NCBI RefSeq assembly: GCF_018449525.1 | Contig: NZ_JAAVUS010000013.1 | Location: 80,865 to 144,864, forward strand | Direction: 5' to 3' | DNA: 64,000 nucleotides | DNA from: Bradyrhizobium sp. dw_78 | GTDB taxonomy: Bacteria; Pseudomonadota; Alphaproteobacteria; Rhizobiales; Xanthobacteraceae | Shown here: positions 18,815 through 29,025 of the stretch, one piece after another | Numbering within the stretch: the first letter of the stretch is position 1 | Layout: each line of letters begins with the position of its first letter | Translations under genes and position numbers: made by a program | Notes under the pieces: generated by a model | The model's input: only the letters and a program-made list of their open reading frames with translations | Told to the model about the DNA's origin: nothing | Databases searched by the model: none

Positions 18815-19258
18815 ATGTCGATCGAAGATGATGTTGCCTTGCTGGAGCGCGTCCCGACACTGCGCCTGTTGGGAAATACGGCTCTGCGCATGCTGGCCAT
18901 CGGCTCCGAGCAACGCAATTTTTACCGCGGCGATGTGCTCTTCAACGCCGGCGATGACGCGGACGCGGGATTCATCGTTCAGCGCGGAAGGTTTCGCGTC
19001 TCGGACGAGAGTGGTGCCGAACTGATTGCGGGTCCCGGCGCGTTGATCGGCGAACTCGCGCTGATGGTTGCGATGCAGCGACCGTCGACCGCGGTCGCGC
19101 TGGAACATGCCTTGGTGATCCGAATCGCGCGCAGTCTGTTTCAGCGCGTGCTCGAAAGCGATGCAGCGGCGGCGGGCCGGCTGCGCGATGAGTTCGCCAA
19201 CCGCACCAGCCAGATTGCCAGCGATATTCTGACGGCGGGCGCCAAGCTGAACATTTGA
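18815..19258 (+). CDS. Cyclic-nucleotide-binding domain protein (small, no effector domain)
   Basis: A 147-aa protein that is essentially one cNMP-binding (CRP-like) beta-roll. It has FYRGDVLFNAGDDADAGFIVQRGRFRV near residues 35-60 and a phosphate-binding cassette GELALMVAMQRPSTAVA near 89-105. The C-terminal helix (VLESDAAAAGRLRDEFANRT) has no helix-turn-helix, so it is a stand-alone ligand sensor rather than a transcription factor. It begins 51 nt after the response regulator on the same strand and is probably co-transcribed with it. Ligand unknown. Confidence 0.82.
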   Translation: MSIEDDVALLERVPTLRLLGNTALRMLAIGSEQRNFYRGDVLFNAGDDADAGFIVQRGRFRVSDESGAELIAGPGALIGELALMVAMQRPSTAVALEHALVIRIARSLFQRVLESDAAAAGRLRDEFANRTSQIASDILTAGAKLNI

Positions 19259-19312
19259 CCTTGTGTCTCGCCATCCCGAGGTTGCCCGTGGACCGGAATG
19301 ACGGGACGGTCC

Positions 19313-20128
19313 CTACACTTCCAGCGTTGCCGTCACCGGGACATGGTCGGATGGCCGCTCCCAGCCCCGAGCCTCGCGCAGGATCTGAAAATCGCTGACG
19401 CAGTCTTTCAGCGCCCGCGATACCCAGATGTGATCGAGCCGGCGGCCGCGATCGCCGGCGGTCCAGTCGGCGGCGCGGTAGCTCCACCATGTGTAGACTT
19501 TTTCCGATAGCGGGATGCGGTCGCGCGCGATATCGCTCCATTCGCCGTGGGCCTGCACCGCCAGCAGCTTCTCGCATTCGATCGGCGTGTGCGACACCAC
19601 TTTCAGCAATTGCTTATGCGACCACACGTCGTTCTCATGCGGCGCCACGTTGAGATCGCCGACCAGGATATGCCGGTCGTCGCCGCGCGGGTGCAGGGGT
19701 TCGCACGCCTTCATCTCGTCGAGGAATTGCAGCTTGTGCTCGAATTTCGGATTGAGGGCGGGATCCGGAATGTCGCCGCCGGCCGGAACGTAGAAATTAT
19801 GCAGCACCAGCGGCTTTGAAAGCTGTGCCGCGGCGCCGAACTCGACCGAGATATGGCGAGAATCGATCTTGTCGCAAAATGTTCGGATATCGGTCTTCTC
19901 AAAGGGCAGTTTGGAAACGACGGCGACGCCGTGATAACCCTTCTGGCCGTTCAACGCGATATGCTCATAGCCCAGACGCTTGAAGTGTTTCAGCGGAAAG
20001 GCGTCATCGATACATTTGATTTCCTGCAGGCACAGCACATCCGGGCGCGCCGACTTCAGAAATTTGGCGACAAGATCGATGCGGAGCCGCACCGAATTGA
20101 TATTCCAGGTTGTCAGGGAGAACCGCAT
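19313..20128 (-). CDS. xthA: Exodeoxyribonuclease III
   Basis: AP endonuclease and 3'-5' exonuclease for base-excision repair. The 271-aa product follows the EEP-fold motif order: TWNINSVRLR (residues 7-16), LCLQEIKCIDDAFP (catalytic Glu), GYHGVAVVSK, HNFYVPAGG, VGDLNVAPHENDVW (catalytic Asp/Asn), RRLDHIWVS and the terminal SDHVPVTATL. Size is standard. It is downstream of lolA and ftsK on the same strand with about 100 bp to lolA; convergent with the cNMP-binding gene. Confidence 0.96.
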   Translation of the reverse strand: MRFSLTTWNINSVRLRIDLVAKFLKSARPDVLCLQEIKCIDDAFPLKHFKRLGYEHIALNGQKGYHGVAVVSKLPFEKTDIRTFCDKIDSRHISVEFGAAAQLSKPLVLHNFYVPAGGDIPDPALNPKFEHKLQFLDEMKACEPLHPRGDDRHILVGDLNVAPHENDVWSHKQLLKVVSHTPIECEKLLAVQAHGEWSDIARDRIPLSEKVYTWWSYRAADWTAGDRGRRLDHIWVSRALKDCVSDFQILREARGWERPSDHVPVTATLEV

Positions 20129-20227
20129 GCGGAGTGGGTAATAACATGCTCCCGGCCGTTGTCTCGTCCCTTTCGTCGGGAAAAAAGCAAGACGAAGACG
20201 GATTCCACAGAATCGAGCCTTGAAAAA

Positions 20228-21025
20228 TCAGCCCGGCGGGGTCGGATAATTGGTGAAGTCGATCTTGAACAGGCTGGGATCGACCTTCTTGGAAGTATCC
20301 AGATTATAGACCGCCACCGTCGTGTCATAACCTTGCGGATCGGTCACGGTCCATTGCTTGAGCTGACCGTCCTTGGCGCCGATCATCAGCATCAGGCGGC
20401 TGGTGCCGATCAGGGCCTGCTTCTCCTCGATGGTGATGCTGATGAACATGTCGTCCGCCGTCACGTTCACGACGTTGGTGTCCTTCATGAGGTCGATACG
20501 GTCGGACAGCAGATATCGTAGCGGCGTTTGCGACAGCGGATAGATGTCCTGGGTCGCAAGCTTGCGGTCGCGCACCGCAAGTGACGATCCATCGGCAATA
20601 AGCTCGACCGGGCTCGGCGCATCATATTCGAAACGCACCTTGCCGGGTTTCTGGATGTAAAAATCGCCGGTGGTCTTGCTGCCGTCCGGGCCGACCTGCA
20701 CGAAATTTCCGACCAAGGTCTGGAGCGACGAAAGATAGGCGCTTACCCTGGCGGCTTGCGATTTTTGATTGGCGTCGAACGTCGAAAAAATATTGACCGG
20801 AACGTTGCGGCGCGGATCGGGGATGACGGGATCCGGCGGCTGTGCCTGAGTCGTCCCCGTCGTTATCGGGGACGATGCGCCGATCTGGATATCGCGACCT
20901 TTTGGCGCAGGCTTCGGCACCGGGACGTTCTGTGCCGAGGTCGGGACGGCTGCGCCCATCATGAGTGCCGCCATCGCCATTACCAGACCGGCGCGTGCGC
21001 CGCGGGCCGCGAGTTGTTTTGTCAT
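20228..21025 (-). CDS. lolA: LolA-family outer-membrane lipoprotein carrier protein
   Basis: LolA chaperones lipoproteins through the periplasm to the outer membrane. From ATG 21025 the 265-aa product has a signal peptide (MTKQLAARGARAGLVMAMAA..PTSAQ), a Pro-rich linker unusual for the family, then a LolA domain. The domain shows VSAYLSSLQTLVGNFVQVGPDG, GDFYIQKPGKVRFEY, LIADGSSLAVRDRKL and a C-terminal TTVAVYNLDTSKKVDPSLFKIDF. An upstream extension to 21160 is open but poorly protein-like. It sits after ftsK on the same strand, a conserved neighbour pair in Rhizobiales. Confidence 0.87.
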   Translation of the reverse strand: MTKQLAARGARAGLVMAMAALMMGAAVPTSAQNVPVPKPAPKGRDIQIGASSPITTGTTQAQPPDPVIPDPRRNVPVNIFSTFDANQKSQAARVSAYLSSLQTLVGNFVQVGPDGSKTTGDFYIQKPGKVRFEYDAPSPVELIADGSSLAVRDRKLATQDIYPLSQTPLRYLLSDRIDLMKDTNVVNVTADDMFISITIEEKQALIGTSRLMLMIGAKDGQLKQWTVTDPQGYDTTVAVYNLDTSKKVDPSLFKIDFTNYPTPPG

Positions 21026-21163
21026 TGGAAATTTCGAAGCTCTGTTCAACGAGTCATCCCGACTGGCCAGCGGCCATTTTATCGCGCTTAGGCCGAGGCC
21101 GGTATCGTTTTTCCGTGAGAAAATAGTTGCAACTCCGGCAATCACTTGGCCGATGAGCACGGC

Positions 21164-23617
<2,454 letters not shown>

Positions 23618-23627
23618 GGTCTTGCGA

Positions 23628-24842
23628 CTAATCCAGAGTTTCGACCAGCCGGTGCAATGCTTCGGCTGTTGTTTCACTGTCTGCCACCAGCGCCAGGCGG
23701 ATATAGCCGGCGCCGGGATTGAAGCCGTCAGGTTGCAGGCGGGCCAGATAACTTCCAGGCACTACGCGCACGCCGGCATCCCGGTAGAGTTTTACTGTCG
23801 CCGCTTCGTCGCCGCCGCACGCCGATACGTCGAGCCAGACGCAAAAGCCGCCGGCGGGGCGATGATAGCCGTAGCGGTTGCCGAGAATCTGGTCGGCGAG
23901 ATCGAACTTGATGCGATAAAGCCTGCGGTTCTCCTCGACATGCGTTTCGTCGCCATAGGCTGCGATCGCAACCTGCTGCAGCGGCACCGGCACCTGGGGC
24001 GCGGCGACGTTGCGCAATTCGTGAAACAGGCCGAGAAACTTCTTGTCCCCGGCGGCGAAGCCGACCCGCATGCCCGGCAGGTTCGAACGCTTCGACAGCG
24101 ATTGGAACGCGACGACATTGGCAAAGTCTGGCCCGGCGCATTCCAGTGCGCTGCCCGGCGCGTCCTTGGTGTAGATTTCCGAATAGCACTCGTCGCTCAG
24201 AATCATGAAGCCGAAGCGGTCAGCGAGCTGTTTCAGCCGGCTGAAATAGGCGCGCGAGGCCACCGCGCCTTGCGGGTTGGCCGGCGACGCGATGTAGATC
24301 GCAACGGTGCGGGCGAGCGTGGCGTCGTCGAACGCCTCGAGGTCGGGCAGGAATCCGTTGGCGACCGTGGTCGGCAGGTAGATGGGTTCGCAGCCGGCGG
24401 CACGGGCGCCGGCGCCATAGGCGGGGTAAAATGGATTGGGCATCAGGATGGCAGGCCGGCCGTTGCGCTTATCGACGCAGCGTGCGGCGGTCAGCGCGGC
24501 GAAGAACAGGCCTTCGCGGCTGCCATTCAAGACCAGAATTTCGCTGTCCGGATCGATTCCGCGCGGCAGATCGAATCGGGTGGAGAGCCAATTCGCCGCC
24601 GCCCGCCGGAACGGTTCGATGCCCTTGGCGATGGGATAGCGGCCGAAATCGGCGATGTATTTGGCCAGCACCGGGCCGACGAATGCCGGGACAGGGTGCT
24701 GCGGTTCCCCCAAGGACAGCGTAATCAACGGCTTAGCTGGCTGGTACGGTGCCAGGAGCTCGGTCAGTCTGGCGAATGGCGAGCGTTCGCTTTCCTGGTG
24801 GCCGATGCCTTGCGGCGCGCGAGATGAAGCGGTCATTGCCAT
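23628..24842 (-). CDS. Class I/II PLP-dependent aminotransferase (DapC-like)
   Basis: A fold-type I aminotransferase of about 404 aa from ATG 24842 (24836 is equally possible). Motifs: LSLGEPQHPVPAFV, the substrate-region RYPIAKGIEPFRRAAANWL, NGSREGLFFAAL, the PLP-Asn/Asp/Tyr segment NPFYPAYGAGARAAG, SPANPQGAV, SDECYSEIY and SLSKRSNLPGMRVGF with the Schiff-base Lys. The combination resembles succinyldiaminopimelate aminotransferase DapC, but related family members act on other substrates. It leads an operon with ftsK and possibly lolA. Substrate assignment is inference. Confidence 0.82.
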   Translation of the reverse strand: MAMTASSRAPQGIGHQESERSPFARLTELLAPYQPAKPLITLSLGEPQHPVPAFVGPVLAKYIADFGRYPIAKGIEPFRRAAANWLSTRFDLPRGIDPDSEILVLNGSREGLFFAALTAARCVDKRNGRPAILMPNPFYPAYGAGARAAGCEPIYLPTTVANGFLPDLEAFDDATLARTVAIYIASPANPQGAVASRAYFSRLKQLADRFGFMILSDECYSEIYTKDAPGSALECAGPDFANVVAFQSLSKRSNLPGMRVGFAAGDKKFLGLFHELRNVAAPQVPVPLQQVAIAAYGDETHVEENRRLYRIKFDLADQILGNRYGYHRPAGGFCVWLDVSACGGDEAATVKLYRDAGVRVVPGSYLARLQPDGFNPGAGYIRLALVADSETTAEALHRLVETLD

Positions 24843-24977
24843 GTGGGACGCAATACTCCAGGGACGGCGCAGTTCAGGGGGCCAGCCGGAAACAGACCAG
24901 ACCACCATAGATACGGCGAGGTTAAGGCGCGATTAACCATCGGTCGCCGGCGTCAATCCAGCCTTTAAATCTAGCTC

Positions 24978-25012
24978 AAAAAGAAAGGGGCCCCAGCTTG
25001 CGCTGGAGCCCC
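24978..25012 (-). terminator. Rho-independent terminator of amtB
   Basis: On the minus strand GGGGCTCCAGC (25012-25002) pairs with GCTGGGGCCCC (24997-24987) around a GCAA tetraloop, followed by TTTCTTTTT. It lies 84 nt after the amtB stop. A second GC-rich palindrome GCCCCCTAGGGGGC lies just upstream of it at about 25064-25079. Confidence 0.88.
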
Positions 25013-25095
25013 TCAACGGTCGGGGCATTGCCGGGTATGTGCCCAAACCGTAGCTCTGAACGCGGCCCCCTAGGGGGCGCGCGTTCCGGGAGAAC

Positions 25096-26604
25096 TTACA
25101 TGTTGTAAGCGCGCTCCCCGTGATCGGTGATGTCGAGACCCTCGCGCTCTTCTTCGATCGAGGGACGCAGGCCGACGATCACGTCGACGATCTTGTAGAG
25201 GATCGCCGAGCCGACGCCGGACCAAACCAGCGTCGCACAGACCGCTTTGCCCTGCGCGATCATCTGGGTGACGAGGTCATAAGTGCCGGCGTTGTTGCCG
25301 GTGATGTTGGTGTAGTCGGTGATGCCGACGCCACCGAGCGCTGGATTGACCAGGATGCCGGTGCCCAACGCGCCGACGATTCCGCCGATGCAGTGGACGC
25401 CGAACACGTCGAGCGCGTCGTCATAACCCAGCGCGTTCTTCACCGTAGAGACGAAGAACAGGCAGATCGGCGAGACGATCAGGCCGAGCACCAGTGCGCC
25501 GATCGGGCCAGCGAAACCCGAAGCCGGCGTGACGGCCACGAGACCGGCGACCGCGCCGGAGCAGATGCCCAGCAGCGATGGCTTGCCCTTGACGATCCAT
25601 TCGCACAGCAGCCAGGACAGCGCCGCACCTGCGGTGGCGACCATGGTGTTGACGAAGGCCAGCGCCGTGGTGCCGTTGGCTTCCAGGTTCGATCCGGCGT
25701 TGAAGCCGAACCAGCCGACCCACAGCAGCGAGGCGCCGATCATGGTCATGGTCAGCGAGTGCGGAGCCAGCAGGTCCTTGCCGTAGCCGGTACGCTTGCC
25801 GACGATCAGTGCGCCGACCAGACCGGCAATGCCGGCGTTGATATGCACGACCGTACCGCCGGCGAAGTCGAGGGCGCCAGCGCCGGCGAGCCAACCGACC
25901 GAACCGGTGACCTCGTCGAGCTTGGCCTGGGCCGCTGTCTTGGCCGCACCATCCGCCGCGGCGGCCAGCGCCTTGGCAGCATTCGCGATGTCATCGGGAG
26001 CGGCGACGTACCAGACCCAGTGCGCGATCGGGAAATAGATGAAGGTGACCCACAGCAGGATGAACAGCATGCAGGCCGAGAATTTGATGCGTTCGGCAAA
26101 GGCACCAATGATCAGGGCCGGTGTGATCATCGCGAAGGTCATCTGGAACACGAAGTAGGCGAGTTCCGGAATCACCACGCCATTGGAGAAGGTCGATGAC
26201 GTCGAGTTGGCATCGATGCCGTGCATGAAGGCTTTGCCGAAGCCGCCGACATAGGCCGTCATGCTGCCGCCGTCACTGAAGGCAAGCGAGTAGCCGTAGA
26301 TGGTCCAGATCACGCCGACCATGGCGACGATCGCGAATACCTGGGTCAGGATCGAGGCCATGTTCTTGGTGCGGACGAGACCGCCATAGAACAACGCAAG
26401 GCCGGGGACCGACATCATCAAGACGAGCGCGCTGGAGACGAGCATCCAGGCGGTATCGCCCTTGTTGGGGACGGGCGCAGCCGCCGCAGCATCGGCCGCG
26501 GGGGCAGCCGTCTGGGCAAGTGCAGTATCGACGAAACCTACGGCGCAGAGCCCTGCTATTGCGAGGACTGCCCATCCCGCGCTGGTGGGACGCTTAAACG
26601 TCAT
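25096..26604 (-). CDS. amtB: Ammonium transporter AmtB
   Basis: Trimeric inner-membrane channel for ammonium/ammonia, gated by GlnK. The 502-aa product has an N-terminal signal segment (residues 1-30, ending DTALAQ), then about 11 TM helices. The two pore histidines lie in FAGGTVVHINAGIAG and DVFGVHCIGGIVGALG. The Amt signature DFAGGTVVHINAG and the cytoplasmic C-terminal tail (SIEEEREGLDITDHGERAYNM), the GlnK contact region, are present. Two glnK genes precede it on the same strand; the nearer ends 45 nt upstream. Confidence 0.97.
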   Translation of the reverse strand: MTFKRPTSAGWAVLAIAGLCAVGFVDTALAQTAAPAADAAAAAPVPNKGDTAWMLVSSALVLMMSVPGLALFYGGLVRTKNMASILTQVFAIVAMVGVIWTIYGYSLAFSDGGSMTAYVGGFGKAFMHGIDANSTSSTFSNGVVIPELAYFVFQMTFAMITPALIIGAFAERIKFSACMLFILLWVTFIYFPIAHWVWYVAAPDDIANAAKALAAAADGAAKTAAQAKLDEVTGSVGWLAGAGALDFAGGTVVHINAGIAGLVGALIVGKRTGYGKDLLAPHSLTMTMIGASLLWVGWFGFNAGSNLEANGTTALAFVNTMVATAGAALSWLLCEWIVKGKPSLLGICSGAVAGLVAVTPASGFAGPIGALVLGLIVSPICLFFVSTVKNALGYDDALDVFGVHCIGGIVGALGTGILVNPALGGVGITDYTNITGNNAGTYDLVTQMIAQGKAVCATLVWSGVGSAILYKIVDVIVGLRPSIEEEREGLDITDHGERAYNM

Positions 26605-26648
26605 TTGTTCAACTCCTGATTTTTGAAAATTGGTGAGCGCGAGATTGA

Positions 26649-26987
26649 TTAGAGTGCTGCGGCGTCTGCCTCTCCCGTGCGGATGCGAACCGCATGGTCG
26701 AGGTTGATGACGAAAATCTTGCCGTCGCCGATCTGTCCGGTCTTGGCCGCCGATGTGATGGCGTCGATGGTCTTGTCGACCTGGTCCGAGGCGATCGCGA
26801 CCTCGATCTTGATTTTTGGCAGGAAGCTCACCGCGTATTCAGCACCGCGATAGATTTCCGTATGGCCCTTCTGCCGCCCGTATCCCTTGACTTCCGTTAC
26901 CGTGAGACCGTGAACGCCGATGGCGGTCAGGGCATCGCGGACTTCCTCGAGCTTGAATGGCTTGATGATCGCCATAACAATTTTCAT
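26649..26987 (-). CDS. glnK: P-II signal protein GlnK (amtB-proximal copy)
   Basis: P-II proteins read ATP/ADP and 2-oxoglutarate and are uridylylated by GlnD; GlnK blocks AmtB when nitrogen is plentiful. The 112-aa product (MKIVMAIIKPFKLEEVRDAL) has the T-loop with uridylylation Tyr51 in YRGAEYAVSF. It also has the ADP-binding GRQKGHTEIY and the C-terminal signature KTGQIGDGKIFV. A frame runs upstream to 27089, but the P-II fold begins at the ATG at 26987. It is paired with amtB 45 nt downstream, likely one nitrogen-regulated operon. Confidence 0.95.
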   Translation of the reverse strand: MKIVMAIIKPFKLEEVRDALTAIGVHGLTVTEVKGYGRQKGHTEIYRGAEYAVSFLPKIKIEVAIASDQVDKTIDAITSAAKTGQIGDGKIFVINLDHAVRIRTGEADAAAL

Positions 26988-27092
26988 GGGTCCTATCCCC
27001 GCTTGGGCCCGGATCAGACGAGACCGGGCGTTTCGACTGAGGTTCACCACGCGGAGCGATTTCACGACGCGGGCACAGCCACCGTCCATAGA

Positions 27093-27108
27093 ATCAAATG
27101 CCGTGCCA
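27093..27108 (-). promoter_or_regulatory. Candidate sigma-54 promoter of glnK-amtB
   Basis: The minus strand reads TGGCACGGCATTTGAT, matching the -24/-12 consensus TGGCACG-N4-TTGC(A/T) except for A in place of the -12 C. It is about 105 nt upstream of the glnK start, a suitable distance. No clear NtrC palindrome was found upstream. Confidence 0.45.
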
Positions 27109-27198
27109 GAACGGGCATGTTGCCTAACGGATTATGAACGCGGGCGTTTTCGTACTTTGCAGGGCTAGGACGAAACTGCGTTATTCGGTCGCGCCTAA

Positions 27199-27238
27199 AG
27201 TCTAGTCATGCCCGCCCAAAACACGGGCATGACAGACT
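27199..27238 (-). terminator. Strong hairpin after upstream glnK
   Basis: AGTCT-A-GTCATGCCCG (27199-27214) pairs with CGGGCATGAC-AGACT (27224-27238), 15 bp with one bulged A and a 9-nt loop. It lies about 115 nt past the upstream glnK stop. There is no U-tract, so it could be a terminator, an mRNA-stabilising stem, or a copy of the GTCATGCCCGG repeat family seen at 38151. Confidence 0.45.
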
Positions 27239-27354
27239 CCCGACATAATCATGCCCACGCGGAGAGCACTCCGGAGGTATCAAGATGGTGGATCATTGCA
27301 AGGCGTCGCCATACTGCAAGATATCGAGGCCTTAGGGGATGTTGCAGTGGGATC

Positions 27355-27693
27355 TTATAGCGCGTCGCTATCGGTCTCGCCGGTCCGGATCCGAAGCGCA
27401 TGATCGATCGGCGTGACAAAGATCTTGCCGTCGCCGATCTGGCCGGTACGGGCGCTGGTGGTGATGACCTCGATCGCCTTGTCGGCGAGGTTCGACGTCA
27501 CCGCGATCTCGATGCGCAGCTTCGGCAAAAAATTCACGATATATTCGGCGCCGCGATAGATTTCAGTATGGCCCTTCTGGCGGCCGTAACCCTTGACCTC
27601 GGTCACGGTCATGCCGTTGACCCCGATCGCCGAAAGCGCCTGGCGGACTTCGTCCAGCTTGAAGGGTTTGATGATGGCAACAACGAGCTTCAT
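27355..27693 (-). CDS. glnK: P-II signal protein GlnK/GlnB-like (distal copy)
   Basis: A second 112-aa P-II protein (MKLVVAIIKPFKLDEVRQAL). It keeps Tyr51 in YRGAEYIVNF, GRQKGHTEIY and the RTGQIGDGKIFV signature, so it too should be uridylylated. It differs from its neighbour mainly in the T-loop flank and the helix region (SNLADKAIEVITTSA), suggesting a distinct partner or timing. The family-like start is ATG 27693, although the frame is open to 27777. Relatives such as Rhodopseudomonas are known to have glnK-amtB pairs twice in tandem; here no amtB separates the two glnK genes. Confidence 0.95.
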   Translation of the reverse strand: MKLVVAIIKPFKLDEVRQALSAIGVNGMTVTEVKGYGRQKGHTEIYRGAEYIVNFLPKLRIEIAVTSNLADKAIEVITTSARTGQIGDGKIFVTPIDHALRIRTGETDSDAL

Positions 27694-27959
27694 GGTCAGG
27701 CCTTCGTTTCCCAGGATTCCGAAAGGGTATAACACCCGGACTGGCGGGATCGACAGCCCTGCTCCCAAGTCTGGCATCTTTCTGTGCGAATGGCATAAAA
27801 AATTTGCAAGCCCAATTGAAAAACGATCGGGCAGATGCGCTCTGCCCTATCCATTCGCTTTTTAAAATGCCTAAATAACAGGCGGCGTGCCTTTAGCGCT
27901 GATTAATCCGGGCTTGGCGGCCCGCTTCCGGCCAGCGAATGGTTACCTGGATGATGGTG

Positions 27960-28820
27960 TCACCGCCGTTCGCGCACCGAGCCTTCCTGGGCGACGGAAG
28001 CCACCAGCGTGCCGTCGGGCTTGAAGATCAAACCGCGAGCCAAGCCACGGCCGCCTTGCGCGCTTGGCGAGTCCTGGGCGTAGAGCAGCCACTCGTCGGC
28101 GCGAAACGGCCGGTGAAACCACATCGCGTGATCGAGGCTCGCCGGCATCATCCGCTTGTCGAACAGGGTGCGCCCATAGCGCGCCATCGCGGCGTCCAGC
28201 AGCGAAAAGTCCGACGCATAGGCCAGCGCGCACAGATGCAATGCGGGGTCGTCGGGCAATTTCGCAGCGGTCCTGATCCAGACATGGATGCGGCCGTCCT
28301 CGATCTTCTGGCCGAAATAGCGGCCGAGTTCGACCGGACGTAACTCGATCGGGCGGTCGGATTCGTAATAGCGGCGGACGAAGTCCGGCATTTCGCGAAA
28401 CATCGGCTGTTTTGCGAGCTCCTCGGCCGTGAGCTTTTCCGGCGGAGGAACGTCGGGCATTTTGTCCTGATGATCGAAAGCGCCCTGTTCTTCGACGTGA
28501 AACGACACCATGATCGAGAAGATCGCGTTGCCGTGCTGGATCGCGGTGACCCGGCGGGTCGAATAGCTCTTGCCGTCGCGCAGCCGTTCAACCTCATAGA
28601 TGATCGGAATCTGGGGATCGCCCGGCAGGATGAAATAGCAATGCAGCGAATGCGGCAGGCGGCCTTCGACGGTGCGGCATGCCGCCACCATCGCCTGTCC
28701 GATCACCTGACCGCCAAATACCCGCTGCCAACTGGTTTTGGGGCTGTTGCCGCGGAACAGGTTCACCTCGAGCGGCTCGAGGTCGAGGATGGAAATCAGG
28801 TCGATCAGGCCTTTGGACAT
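27960..28820 (-). CDS. tesB: Acyl-CoA thioesterase II (TesB family)
   Basis: Hydrolyses acyl-CoA to free fatty acid and CoA. The 286-aa product is a double hot-dog protein. It has LDLEPLEVNLFRGNSP near the N-terminus, RVFGGQVIGQAMVAA, HSLHCYFILPGDP, and in the second half SLDHAMWFHRPFRADEWLLY with DSPSAQGGRGLARGLIF. This is the typical TesB signature set with the catalytic Asp/Gln/Thr region. No clear operon partner; an inverted-repeat element lies upstream. Confidence 0.93.
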   Translation of the reverse strand: MSKGLIDLISILDLEPLEVNLFRGNSPKTSWQRVFGGQVIGQAMVAACRTVEGRLPHSLHCYFILPGDPQIPIIYEVERLRDGKSYSTRRVTAIQHGNAIFSIMVSFHVEEQGAFDHQDKMPDVPPPEKLTAEELAKQPMFREMPDFVRRYYESDRPIELRPVELGRYFGQKIEDGRIHVWIRTAAKLPDDPALHLCALAYASDFSLLDAAMARYGRTLFDKRMMPASLDHAMWFHRPFRADEWLLYAQDSPSAQGGRGLARGLIFKPDGTLVASVAQEGSVRERR

Positions 28821-28864
28821 GAAAGCGCTTTCGGTGACATCGACGAGCCGTCAACTATCATAAT

Positions 28865-28945
28865 CGTCATTCCGGGGCGAAGCGAAGCTTCGAACCCGGA
28901 ATCTCGAACTTCCGGGTTCGCGCAAGTGCGTGCCCCGGAATGACC
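28865..28945. repeat. Nested inverted-repeat element, 'GTCATTCCGGGGC' family
   Basis: Outer arms GTCATTCCGGGGC (28866-28878) and GCCCCGGAATGAC (28932-28944) are perfect complements. Inner arms CGAACCCGGA (28891-28900) and TCCGGGTTCG (28911-28920) are also perfect. The whole can fold as a long interrupted hairpin between tesB and the hydroxylase gene. Related units occur at 46061 and 56385. Confidence 0.8.
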
Positions 28946-29025
28946 GTTATACAACCTCTTGCTTCGGCCTTCGGTTTCGCCCAGCTATACTCTCTAGGCA
29001 AGTGAATGAGTAAGCAGGTCTAGCC

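Larger units (their letters stand above)
26988..27354. other. Gap between the two glnK genes
   Basis: This 367-bp space carries the sigma-54-like site at 27093-27108 and a strong hairpin at 27199-27238. I find no remnant of an amtB reading frame in it. The rest shows nothing recognisable. Confidence 0.6.

Noticed and set aside
27694..27959. Possible second sigma-54 site (GGCACG..) before the upstream glnK at about 27875-27890
   Set aside because: The -12 block reads CTGT instead of TTGC, too weak to call.
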